DNA of 64,000 bases from Desulfobacula sp. (GTDB lineage: Bacteria; Desulfobacterota; Desulfobacteria; Desulfobacterales; Desulfobacteraceae): the NCBI GenBank assembly GCA_028280105.1, contig JANQML010000087.1, positions 56,100 to 120,099 of the forward strand, given 5' to 3'. Both the position numbers and the translations under genes were made by a program. The notes under the pieces were generated by a model. It had not been told where the DNA came from and did not search any database. It saw nothing but the letters and a program-made list of their open reading frames with translations. This document shows positions 1 to 9,300 of this stretch, in pieces; the first letter of the stretch is position 1; every line of letters starts with the position of its first letter.

Positions 1-962
1 ATGGCATCGGTCATGGCCGGCCATCTGGGCATATCATTGGGCAAAAATCCGACAACGACTTTAGAGAATTTAGGATCGGAAATCCGGTTGGAGACTTTAC
101 CGCCTGCCATCAGAACAATACCATCCCCTTCCGTATCAGCAAGTGGCAAGGACGGGCACATGGTATAGCAGTTACCGCAGTACATGCATCTTTCATTCTT
201 AATTGCCACGGATTTTACTTCCGTACCGCTGGGCAGGGTCACCTTGGCAGGTTTGATGGCAGCCGTCGGGCAGGAGGCAACCGCCAGAGGAATCTCACAA
301 ACCTTGTCAAGGTATTCATGGTCCAACATCGGCGGTTTTCTATGATATCCGAGGATCGCGATATCAGAACAGTGAACCGCACCGCACATATTCAGACAGC
401 AGGCCATGGAGACCCTGAGCTGTGCCGGAAGTCTCATATCCTGGAAATCATCAAACAATACGTCCATGGCCGCTTTTACCGTACCGGATGCATCGGATGC
501 CGGTGTATGGCAATGGACCCAGCCCTGGGTATGAACGATGTTGGTAATCCCGGCACCGGTTCCGCCGACGGGAAATTTATAGGAACCGCCGTCAAATTTT
601 CTGGAGGCCAGATCGTTTTTCAACGGTTCTACCTTATCTTTTGAATCCACCATAAACTCGATATTGTTTCTGGTGGTAAAACGGACATATCCGTCACAAT
701 GTTTGTCTGCAATGTCGCAAATCTCATTGATCATACTGGTGGACATCAGACGGGCGCCACCGGCTCTTACCGTATATACCTCGTCTCCTGATTCGGCAAC
801 GTGCACAAGAACGCCGGGCTCGAGGATTTCATGATGAGACCACTTCCCCTTGTTCTTTTTGATCACAGGAGGATAAAATTCGTTATGGTCTTTTGGGCCG
901 ATGTCGGTAATTCTGTTTTCCATCGGTTTGTCTGGATTATAACCAGTAGAAATAAATGCCAT
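1..962 (-). CDS. dsrB: Dissimilatory sulfite reductase beta subunit, 3' end cut by window edge
   Basis: Reverse translation from ATG at 962 gives [46 protein letters not shown]...[25 protein letters not shown], with the DsrB ferredoxin-type Cys cluster; directly downstream of dsrA. Not in ORF track because it is open at the edge. Confidence 0.96.
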   Translation of the reverse strand, partial: MAFISTGYNPDKPMENRITDIGPKDHNEFYPPVIKKNKGKWSHHEILEPGVLVHVAESGDEVYTVRAGGARLMSTSMINEICDIADKHCDGYVRFTTRNNIEFMVDSKDKVEPLKNDLASRKFDGGSYKFPVGGTGAGITNIVHTQGWVHCHTPASDASGTVKAAMDVLFDDFQDMRLPAQLRVSMACCLNMCGAVHCSDIAILGYHRKPPMLDHEYLDKVCEIPLAVASCPTAAIKPAKVTLPSGTEVKSVAIKNERCMYCGNCYTMCPSLPLADTEGDGIVLMAGGKVSNRISDPKFSKVVVGFLPNDMPRWPAMTDA

Positions 963-976
963 TATATTCTCCCCTT

Positions 977-2305
977 TTATCTTCTATGGTGTTTTCTGTA
1001 TTCTTCAACATCACGTTCCCAGCCGCCTTCAACCTCATCTTCTTTCCAGAAGATGTACGGGTTGGTTCTCGGGTAGGCAACATGCTGAGGCATCGGGTCG
1101 ATACCGGTTACTTCAAGAAGCTTCTGGAATCCCTGACGCATGATCAACTCACCAAGACGTTCGCGGTTCTTGCCTTCTTCCATCCACCAATCCCAAACGT
1201 TTTCAATGACCTCTGTAATTGCTTCATAATCATTGTCCGGATTCACTTCAACAAACGGAACAAGCAAAGATCCCATCTGGGCGCCGTCAAGAATCGGTGC
1301 CTTTGCACCCACGAGGATGGACAAACCGGTGTCTTTACCGATCTTAAGGGCTCTCGGCATAACATTGATACAATGCATGCAGCGCGTACAATTGGCATTA
1401 TCAATGAATAATTTTTTATCTTTGAACATCATACATTTTGTCGGGCAAAGAGAGAGCACCTCTTTTTCGATATCAAACGGCCCCCAGTCTCTGCTGCCTT
1501 TGTATGCACCGGCGTTTGCAGGGTATGCCGGATCATATTCAACATACTTGTTAACAGCATCCTGGTCTATGCGGATGTCATCTTTCCAGGTACCGATAAA
1601 AGACATATCAGAGCGGGCAATGGAAGCCACACAGCCGTTGGGGCAGCCATCCAGTTTGAACTTAAATTTATATGGGAAGGCCGGGCGGTGCAGTTCATCC
1701 TGGTACTCGTTGGTCAGAAAGTAAACCAGGGCACTGGTGTCATAGCACGCATACTCACATCTGGATTCTCCCAGACAGTCGGCAGGAGTTCTCAGGTTGG
1801 AACCGGACCCGCCCAGATCCTGTCCCAGATCATGGGTCAGTGTCCAGAAAATTTCTTCCAACTGGGGGGTTGTGGTTCCGAGAAGAATGATATCACCGGT
1901 TGCGCCGTGCATATTGGTGATACCCGACCCTCTGAGATCCCAGAGTTCCGTCAGTTTTCTCAGGTAATCCGCTTTATAGTATTTGCCTGCAGGCTGGTTG
2001 ACGCGCATTGTATGAAATGCTTCAACACCGGGGAAGTTTTCAGGCTGATCACAATATCTGCCGATAACACCACCGCCGTAACCGAAAACACCTACGATGC
2101 CGCCATGTTTCCAGTGAGTTCTACCATGTTTGTAAGAAAGTTCCAGAATGCCGAGAAGATCATCCACAACATCCACCGGAATCTGGAATTCAATACCTTC
2201 TTCATTCTTTGCTCTTTTTTCCGCCTGATATTTCAGGTCAGAGACAAAGCTTGGCCATGGGCCGGATTCCAGCTGGTCCAGTAAAGGAGTTTCATGCTTA
2301 GCCAT
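977..2305 (-). CDS. dsrA: Dissimilatory sulfite reductase alpha subunit
   Basis: 442 aa; [25 protein letters not shown]..., [48 protein letters not shown] motifs typical of DsrA. Confidence 0.98.
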   Translation of the reverse strand: MAKHETPLLDQLESGPWPSFVSDLKYQAEKRAKNEEGIEFQIPVDVVDDLLGILELSYKHGRTHWKHGGIVGVFGYGGGVIGRYCDQPENFPGVEAFHTMRVNQPAGKYYKADYLRKLTELWDLRGSGITNMHGATGDIILLGTTTPQLEEIFWTLTHDLGQDLGGSGSNLRTPADCLGESRCEYACYDTSALVYFLTNEYQDELHRPAFPYKFKFKLDGCPNGCVASIARSDMSFIGTWKDDIRIDQDAVNKYVEYDPAYPANAGAYKGSRDWGPFDIEKEVLSLCPTKCMMFKDKKLFIDNANCTRCMHCINVMPRALKIGKDTGLSILVGAKAPILDGAQMGSLLVPFVEVNPDNDYEAITEVIENVWDWWMEEGKNRERLGELIMRQGFQKLLEVTGIDPMPQHVAYPRTNPYIFWKEDEVEGGWERDVEEYRKHHRR

Positions 2306-2663
2306 TTACTTACCTCCGTTAAAGTTAATTTACATTACAGTAATGAAAGTTATCTAAACTTTTCATTCAATAGTCTAAATCGTCGTTATTGCTTAAACAT
2401 ATATAAAATATTCTTTATTGTGCTAAGGAACACTTTATCCAAAATAACATTGCAGATATAGAATTTCTGTTTGGGCATGTCAATAAAAAACGATTTTTTT
2501 TAACGACTGTTAACAATCGTTCTCATACCCTCAACAGGCAGCATTTTCGTCCTTCCGAGACCTTTCCCTTCAAATGCGGAACCGGATTAACCCCATCTTT
2601 TCAGAAAGGGGGAAGGTTCCGGCTTAAAGGCACCAAGGTAGCCGTTTACTGAAAAAAGTGCCA

Positions 2664-3341
2664 TTATTTATTTCGGTGAGGAGACAGCTCATCTTTTAAT
2701 CCCTCAGCAATTTCATAACCAAGGGCTTCTGCCTTGTCACAAAATTCAATGGCCTTTTCAAAATCACCTTTTTCAAGATAGGCCACTGCCAGGTTATTAT
2801 ATGCAATCGGGAATTCGGGCTGGATCTTAATGGCCTCCAGGTTGGCCTGAATCCCCTCCTCAACCAGCCCTTTCATAAAATAAGCGGTTCCAAGCGTGGT
2901 GTATGCCTGGACAAAGTGTTTATTGTGAATAATACCTTTTTTAAGATGTTTAATGGCCTTATCGACTTTCTCTTCATCTTCTTTTCTGTCTTTGCCGTCA
3001 ACCAGCTGCAGCAGTACATAGGCCATGTTGGCATACCCTTCTGCAAAGCCGGACCGGGCCTTGACCGCTCTTTGGTTAAACCGGTAGCAGCCCTCAAGAT
3101 CGTTTCTTTGAAGGCAAAGCCCCCCCAGCAAAACATACGCTTCAGCCAGGGTAGGGCTATGGTCAATGGCTTCATGAAGCTCTCTTTCCGCCTCAGAGTA
3201 CTCCTTTTTCCCCATCAAAGCCACTGCCAGGTTATAATGAGTTGTGCCGCACTCGTCATTGTGCGCCAATGCTTGTCTGAGCTGGGCGATATGTTCATCC
3301 ACATCCTTGGGTAAATTTCTGCCCGGTTTAGCGTCTGTCAT
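2664..3341 (-). CDS. TPR repeat protein encoded upstream of dsrAB
   Basis: 225 aa with repeated TPR units (THYNLAVALMGKKEYSEAERELHEAI, AYVLLGGLCLQRNDLEGCYRFNQRAV, AYNNLAVAYLEKGDFEKAIEFCDKA). Confidence 0.85.
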   Translation of the reverse strand: MTDAKPGRNLPKDVDEHIAQLRQALAHNDECGTTHYNLAVALMGKKEYSEAERELHEAIDHSPTLAEAYVLLGGLCLQRNDLEGCYRFNQRAVKARSGFAEGYANMAYVLLQLVDGKDRKEDEEKVDKAIKHLKKGIIHNKHFVQAYTTLGTAYFMKGLVEEGIQANLEAIKIQPEFPIAYNNLAVAYLEKGDFEKAIEFCDKAEALGYEIAEGLKDELSPHRNK

Positions 3342-3569
3342 TTTGTTCTTCCTTCATTAAACGGATAACTATCATAAATACAAATGGATCAATACATCCT
3401 GTAATACTATTGAAGCCCAATATAATATTTGGTAACACCCCCCGGTGTCAAGGCCCGGCCGAACAAACCTGATTTTTACTTTAGGGTTGAACCTGCGCCA
3501 GACTTGTGATAGCAAGTGATTTTAGGCACATCCACGAAAGCATAATTTATTAAAAAGGCAGGAGACACT

Positions 3570-4604
3570 ATGGAACCAGGATGCTATACGGCATTGATCA
3601 CTCCGTTTGAAAATGAGGGCAGAGTCGATCAGGCAGGACTTGAGAAACTGATCAGTTTCCAGATTGACAACGGTATCACCGGCATATTGGCAACCGGAAC
3701 GACCGGAGAAAGCCCGACGTTAAAATGGAAAGAACATGAACAGGTTATCAAACAGGTTGCCGATAGTGCCAAGGGTAAATGTTTCAGAATCGCCGGAACC
3801 GGCAGCAACAACACCGAAGAAGCGTTGAACGGTTTGGGACATGCCGCTGACGACGGCGTGGATGCTGTGCTCATGGTGGATCCGTATTATAACGGCCCCA
3901 GCTCTCTTGAAATCAGAAAAGAGTATTATGAAACCGCCGCTCAAAAATTCCCTAACCTGGAGATTGTTCCATATATTATTCCGGGCCGGACCGGTGCCCA
4001 GATGTTCCCCCAGGATCTGGCCGTACTTGCAAAAAACTTCAGCAATATCAACTGCGTTAAGGAGGCCACCGGAAACATGGAGAACATCCGTCTGACCCGT
4101 AAGTTCTGTCCGGACGGATTTCAGATTTTTTCAGGGGACGATGCATTGATATACGAGATGATGACCGCACCGGATATCCGGGCATGCGGATCCATTTCCG
4201 TCATGTCCAATATTGCCCCCAAAGCCATGACCCAAATGATAGACCGGCTCAACCGGGGGGATGTTCAGGGCGGGCAAAAAATCCAAAAGGCATTGGCACC
4301 GTTGTTCGATCTTGTTGTGGTCACCACAACAGAACCCTCTGAATTCGGAGAGGTACCCTGCAGGGCAAGAAACCCCCTGCCGCTCAAAACCATGATGCAG
4401 CTTCTCGGCATGCCGTCAGGCCCCTGCCGGAAACCGCTGGGAAAAATGACTCCCCGCGGATTTAAAATCGTTCTGGACACCTTAAAAAAGGTACAGGCAG
4501 AAACCCCGGATATTCTTGAACCCGTGGCCGAATTCTTTAATGTGGATGTTGATCAGCGTCTGAACAACAGCGATCTCCACAGCAAACTTCAATACAACGA
4601 TTAA
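3570..4604 (+). CDS. Dihydrodipicolinate synthase / N-acetylneuraminate lyase family aldolase
   Basis: 344 aa; GCYTALITPFENEGRVD, GTTGESPTLKWKEH, KEATGNMENIRL, FQIFSGDDALIYEMM motifs. Confidence 0.85.
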   Translation: MEPGCYTALITPFENEGRVDQAGLEKLISFQIDNGITGILATGTTGESPTLKWKEHEQVIKQVADSAKGKCFRIAGTGSNNTEEALNGLGHAADDGVDAVLMVDPYYNGPSSLEIRKEYYETAAQKFPNLEIVPYIIPGRTGAQMFPQDLAVLAKNFSNINCVKEATGNMENIRLTRKFCPDGFQIFSGDDALIYEMMTAPDIRACGSISVMSNIAPKAMTQMIDRLNRGDVQGGQKIQKALAPLFDLVVVTTTEPSEFGEVPCRARNPLPLKTMMQLLGMPSGPCRKPLGKMTPRGFKIVLDTLKKVQAETPDILEPVAEFFNVDVDQRLNNSDLHSKLQYND

Positions 4605-4637
4605 ACAAAAGTGAAACCGTCCATTTTTGAACACAAA

Positions 4638-4671
4638 GCCCCGTCTTCACCCTGTTGGGTGAAGACGGGGC
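4638..4671. terminator. Bidirectional rho-independent-like hairpin between convergent genes
   Basis: GCCCCGTCTTCACCC-tgtt-GGGTGAAGACGGGGC, 15-bp perfect stem between convergent genes at 3570-4604 and 4702-5499. Confidence 0.8.
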
Positions 4672-4701
4672 ATCCGAATCAAAACACCCGGGTCAGATTA
4701 T

Positions 4702-5499
4702 CTAATTCTCTTTGGTCTCTTTTATTTTAAATGCCTCGTCATGGGTTTGAAAAAACGTGTTTTTCAGCCATTCAAACCCAAACTGAAGCAACTTAACATC
4801 ATCTTTTTTAATCTCTTCAATCTGTTTAGCCGGCAGGTCATATCTTTGAAGAAAGCTGCTTTTAAATACAAACTCCCTGAATTTATCAATATTATAACAG
4901 ACAAGAAAAAACATTTGCTTACTCTCTTCAGACAGCTTCATGGAAGGCGGCAATGATTTTTTACGGACGATCAAATCCATCCACCCGTCGTTGACCGTAT
5001 CCCGCAGATCAACCCCCTGATCCTGACGCCATTCGGCAACCGTCCACTCTTTTTCCTCCTCAAACCCGAAGCAGTGGGCTTCTTTAACCGTGAAAAAAAA
5101 TTCGTCCTTTTCTCCCTGTTCCCCGGAATAACTGAGAGACCCCACACCTAAGGGATAGTACCGACAGGTGGTGGGCCGGTCTTCATAAACGGCACACCCG
5201 TCCTTGTCATCTACAAACGGGCATGATTTCCTGTCATCATCCAATAATTTCAACGTGACCACCGGCAGATCCGCACTCTCCAGAATCCGGGGTGTGGTAA
5301 AAACAGCGAGAAATTCTTCCGAGCTTAAATCAAGCTTGGCACGCATGGTTAAAATATCATAAGGGGTGAGCATAATATCGATGCCGCGACAGCAGTCTGT
5401 GAAACATTTGACGTCTTTATGACACTTGAATTTAAATTTACTTTTCAACCCCATTTGCTCCGGGGGGATCCCTGAGGTCTTTTCGGGCGTATCAGTCAT
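4702..5499 (-). CDS. YkgJ-family Cys-cluster protein (putative zinc/iron-chelating domain)
   Basis: 265 aa; CHKDVKCFTDCCRGIDIMLTPYDI, CPFVDDKDGCAVYEDRPTTCRYYPLG. Confidence 0.8.
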   Translation of the reverse strand: MTDTPEKTSGIPPEQMGLKSKFKFKCHKDVKCFTDCCRGIDIMLTPYDILTMRAKLDLSSEEFLAVFTTPRILESADLPVVTLKLLDDDRKSCPFVDDKDGCAVYEDRPTTCRYYPLGVGSLSYSGEQGEKDEFFFTVKEAHCFGFEEEKEWTVAEWRQDQGVDLRDTVNDGWMDLIVRKKSLPPSMKLSEESKQMFFLVCYNIDKFREFVFKSSFLQRYDLPAKQIEEIKKDDVKLLQFGFEWLKNTFFQTHDEAFKIKETKEN

Positions 5500-5583
5500 T
5501 CATCTGTCCTTTATTCTTGTTAAGGTCTTCCAAAATTGTAATCTATACAAAAAAAAGAGAATAATGTCAAAATGTGACATGTT

Positions 5584-5760
5584 CCCCAAATCCACCATCA
5601 AATGTTTGTTTAGCTGCCTACCTGGCATGGGTTGCGTCCTTTCCCCGACCACCCCGGCAAGGTGCCGGGTGCAAGGCGACAAAGAGTGACGACTGAGGGC
5701 GTATCAGCCATACGCCGCAGGGAGGAAACACCGCAGGCGGGACCGTATGGTGGATCAAGG
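5584..5760 (+). repeat. Dispersed repeat family A, copy A1
   Basis: CCCCAAATCCACCATC...GCAAGGTGCCGGGTGCAAGGCGACAAAGAGTGACGACTGAGGGCGTATCAGCCATACG...CCGTATGGTGGATCA; near-identical to 14702-14884 and 26450-26634. Confidence 0.9.
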
Positions 5761-5802
5761 TGCCCCAATCCGCACAGGAAAAGGGACAACCGACCCGAAT
5801 GA

Positions 5803-7092
5803 TCATTCAGAACTGAGCCATTTTCGACCGACTATCATATATATAATGACCGACCCTAAAATCATATAACCGAACATCTGTGCGTTTTTGGTCTTTAAAA
5901 TTAATGAGAGCATCACAATAATAGCTGCGCTGGAGGAAAAGAAGACCGGCTTTGGAATCTGTTTGAGTATCACCCGCCCGAAGTGGGCAAACCGAATCTG
6001 ACTGACCATCAGTCCGGTGGAAATGCCTGCTGCACACCACAATACCCCGGGAGAGAAAACCAGGGCCGCCCCCAGAACAACCAGGGCACCTGCCGGACTG
6101 GGAAGCCCGTTAAAAATACCATCCGGCAAGTCGGTTCTCTTTTTATCCACAACAACAAACCGGACCAGACGGAATGCCACACCGGCAATAAATATACCGC
6201 CGATCAGCCATGATACGGGATCTCCGCCTTTTTGAACCACCACATACGCCGGTGCCAAACCGAAACTGACAAAATCGGCAATATCATCCATATAGGGCCC
6301 GTATTTGGTACCGCCGTGTTTCATGGCCATTCTGCCGTCAAACAGATCAAATAACTGCCCCACGATAATGATACAGATGGCCCATGCAAACTGGTTGTTC
6401 TGCGTCAGGATAAGGGCGGTTACCCCGCAGCAGAAATTAAGTGCGGAAAGAATATCCGCATAGAGTCGGTTGGGTATAAATTTAAACACAATGGAAGCAC
6501 CGGCAAGAATGATACATCCCCATAAAATTCCGTCTGCAAAATCGATCATATCCGGATTGGCATCCATCAGTGCGCACAGAATAACTAGGGCAAAACAGAT
6601 AATGGCCTTAATTTTGCCAAAATTATTGGCGGCCCCGGACACCTTTAACCAGCCCAATACTTTTCTGGCAAAAAACTGGCCCAGCAGTTCAATCACCACC
6701 AGAATCCAGACCAGTTTAACAGATATGATTCCGGCATAGGCAAATCCGATCATTGGCGGCAGATACGTCAGTTTATCACAGAGCGGGTCAAGCCATTCTC
6801 CCCAGGCCGATCCCAGATCACACCCCCTTGCAACGACACCGTCGGCCCCATCCAGAATGGCGGCAAAGGTGAAGATCAGTATGGCTGCGGACTCAAACGC
6901 CATAAAAAAATAAAGGACCATGCCCACCATTGCCATGCCGGTCCGCCAGTAACAGATGGCATTGGGATGGAGCAACCATAAATTTGCCATGATCACATTT
7001 TTCATGGACGGCTGCCGAACGGCCTTTGAAAACCAGACATAAAAAGCCGTACTCACAGCCGCGGAAAAAACTATTACCCAGAATCGTTCCAT
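5803..7092 (-). CDS. Tandem CDP-alcohol phosphatidyltransferase protein (two CDP-OH-P-transferase domains)
   Basis: 429 aa membrane protein; first motif DGVVARGCDLGSAWGEWLDPLCD and second DGRMAMKHGGTKYGPYMDDIADFVSFGLAPA. Confidence 0.85.
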   Translation of the reverse strand: MERFWVIVFSAAVSTAFYVWFSKAVRQPSMKNVIMANLWLLHPNAICYWRTGMAMVGMVLYFFMAFESAAILIFTFAAILDGADGVVARGCDLGSAWGEWLDPLCDKLTYLPPMIGFAYAGIISVKLVWILVVIELLGQFFARKVLGWLKVSGAANNFGKIKAIICFALVILCALMDANPDMIDFADGILWGCIILAGASIVFKFIPNRLYADILSALNFCCGVTALILTQNNQFAWAICIIIVGQLFDLFDGRMAMKHGGTKYGPYMDDIADFVSFGLAPAYVVVQKGGDPVSWLIGGIFIAGVAFRLVRFVVVDKKRTDLPDGIFNGLPSPAGALVVLGAALVFSPGVLWCAAGISTGLMVSQIRFAHFGRVILKQIPKPVFFSSSAAIIVMLSLILKTKNAQMFGYMILGSVIIYMIVGRKWLSSE

Positions 7093-7389
7093 TTTAACAT
7101 CTCAGTACAAAAATACGGTTATCTAAATTTCATTATGCATTGGATTTGTCTTTATCATTTTAACGGCCTTACGTCCATCGCATTTCAAGCCGGGCGATCA
7201 AACAGGTAATTCAACGATTTAAAAAGTGTTAGAGGATAAGAATCTATTTGACATCAGGGGGTTTTTCAAAATACATAATTGTCAGATTAAAAAGTAAACA
7301 CGATATTCATAAACAGATTTTTATCGCTTGCCGGCTGTTTTTTATTCGAACTTCACAGCCGCAGCACGCAATGTAGTTAAGGAGCGCTC

Positions 7390-8262
7390 ATGAAAGTCAA
7401 AAAGGCGGTTTTTCCTGTTGCAGGGCTCGGCACCCGATTCATTCCAGCGACCAAAGCCATGGCCAAAGAGATGTTGCCCGTAGTTGACAAACCCATTATC
7501 CAGTATGCGGTGGAAGAAGCATTTCAAGCGGGAATCGAACAGATCATATTCGTAACCGGCCGGGGGAAGAAGGCTTTGGAAGATCACTTTGACCGATCGT
7601 TTGAAATCGAACATGCCTTGGAGCATAAAGGGAAATCGGATCTGCTCAAACAGATCCAGGAGCTGGTCCCAAAAACCGGCACCATCGTATATACCAGGCA
7701 GAACCAGCCCCTGGGACTGGGCCATGCCATCTGGTGCGCCAGAGACATTGTCGGTGACGAACCCTTTGCCGTTCTTCTGGCCGATGACCTGATTCAGACC
7801 GACAAACCCGTTCTTTCCGAAATGGTAAAAAAATTTGATCGCCTCAGGGCCTCCATGGCCGCAGTCATGGAAGTGGAAAAGGAACAAACCGATAAATACG
7901 GTATTCTGGATGCGACCTGTGTGGAAGACGATATTGTCCGGATCGACGACATGATAGAAAAACCGTCCCCTGAAGAAGCACCGTCCAATTTAGCCATTAT
8001 CGGCCGATATATCCTGATGCCTAAAATTTTTGAATACCTGGGCAGACGAAAAAAAGGGGCTGGCGGTGAAATCCAGCTCACCGACGCCATGAAAATCCTT
8101 CTTAAAGAACAGCCGATATTTGGCTATAAATTCAACGGGAAACGATTTGACTGCGGTGATAAAGCCGGATTTCAGATGGCCAACCTGGCTTTTGCCCTTG
8201 AACGGCCGGACATCCGGAACCGTCTCATCAAATTTATCAGAGATGTGGAAAAAGATTTTTAA
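7390..8262 (+). CDS. galU: UTP--glucose-1-phosphate uridylyltransferase
   Basis: 290 aa; KKAVFPVAGLGTRFIPATKAMAKEMLPVVDKPIIQYAVEEA, GLGHAIWCARDIVGDEPFAVLLADDL. Confidence 0.95.
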   Translation: MKVKKAVFPVAGLGTRFIPATKAMAKEMLPVVDKPIIQYAVEEAFQAGIEQIIFVTGRGKKALEDHFDRSFEIEHALEHKGKSDLLKQIQELVPKTGTIVYTRQNQPLGLGHAIWCARDIVGDEPFAVLLADDLIQTDKPVLSEMVKKFDRLRASMAAVMEVEKEQTDKYGILDATCVEDDIVRIDDMIEKPSPEEAPSNLAIIGRYILMPKIFEYLGRRKKGAGGEIQLTDAMKILLKEQPIFGYKFNGKRFDCGDKAGFQMANLAFALERPDIRNRLIKFIRDVEKDF

Positions 8263-8267
8263 ACGGC

Positions 8268-8843
8268 TCAGGAATTTTTGTAGAGACTGTAGGTGTTCAT
8301 CACTTTTCTGACATAATCCTGCGTCTCCTTAAAGGGCGGTATCGTCCGATACCTGTCCACGGCACCGGGCCCGGCATTGTATGCAGCCAGGACCAGGGGC
8401 AGTTTGTAATCATACCGTTTTAACAACTGCTTGAGATAATAGGTGCCGCCCATAATATTCTGCTCGGGGTTGAACGGATCCTTTATGGAAAGGGAGGCAT
8501 AATTCATGGGCATGATCTGCATCAGGCCTTTGGCACCTTTTTTAGACACCGCTTTGGGATTAAATCCGGATTCGACCTTGATAACGGCCTTAATCAGAGA
8601 AAAGTCCACCCCGTGAACCTGATGCGCCCTTTCGATCTCATCATCGTACCGGTTTGAACTATATCGGAGAGCGGTTTTTCGGGGCCGTTCCTTGATATAC
8701 AGCTTATAATCGGATGACGTCGGGGCATTGGAGAAATTGACCACCCCGTCACGGTCAATATACATATAGATGTCGGCGCGGGCATTGCCGGAAAAAAACA
8801 GCATCAGAACGACAAACCATACATATTGTTTTTTTCTCATCAT
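8268..8843 (-). CDS. Lytic transglycosylase (SLT domain) with N-terminal DUF4124-like region
   Basis: 191 aa; signal peptide, YMYIDRDGVVNFSNAPTS, IKAVIKVESGFNPKAVSKKGAKGLMQIMP, LVLAAYNAGPGAVDRY. Confidence 0.9.
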   Translation of the reverse strand: MMRKKQYVWFVVLMLFFSGNARADIYMYIDRDGVVNFSNAPTSSDYKLYIKERPRKTALRYSSNRYDDEIERAHQVHGVDFSLIKAVIKVESGFNPKAVSKKGAKGLMQIMPMNYASLSIKDPFNPEQNIMGGTYYLKQLLKRYDYKLPLVLAAYNAGPGAVDRYRTIPPFKETQDYVRKVMNTYSLYKNS

Positions 8844-8889
8844 CTTTTTTAAGCCTTTGGGCAGTCTATCTTAATTTTTCCCGCCATCA

Positions 8890-9261
8890 TCAGCCGGCTT
8901 TATCGGCGTATTTTTTAAGGGCAAATCTTTCAGCAAACACAGGGGCTCCCACATACCGGCCCGAATTATCTAAAAAGGTATCGACCAGGGATTGAAATAC
9001 CCCGTCTTTTTCATGATCCATGATAAAATTACGTTCCACCTCATACGCATAGGTAATACGCTTTCCCAGCACCCGGGAGATCTGAGCAAAGGTCAGATCC
9101 GGGGGCAGACCCCGGGTAAATAAATCGGGTGTCACATCAATATCCACACAGGCTTTCATTTTTACCGCAAATGCATCTGCAGATATTTTTCTGGACACGT
9201 CCATAATTTTTAACTCAAATCCATTTTCAAGTGCAATGGTTTTCACGATATTTTTTGTCAT
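8890..9261 (-). CDS. Conserved hypothetical protein
   Basis: 123 aa ORF filling the gap between same-strand genes; no motif recognised. Confidence 0.55.
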   Translation of the reverse strand: MTKNIVKTIALENGFELKIMDVSRKISADAFAVKMKACVDIDVTPDLFTRGLPPDLTFAQISRVLGKRITYAYEVERNFIMDHEKDGVFQSLVDTFLDNSGRYVGAPVFAERFALKKYADKAG

Positions 9262-9300
9262 TATGATAGAGCCGCCTTTAATATTATTCTACATTTAGGA

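Noticed and set aside
1688-2284. 198-aa + strand ORF
   Set aside because: Antisense to dsrA, whose coding assignment is certain.
2570-2650. Firm call of a c-di-GMP-I riboswitch
   Set aside because: Core GACGCAAAGCC element missing and no sense-oriented gene downstream on the + strand; kept only as a structured segment.
7342-7887. 181-aa minus-strand ORF
   Set aside because: Antisense shadow of galU.
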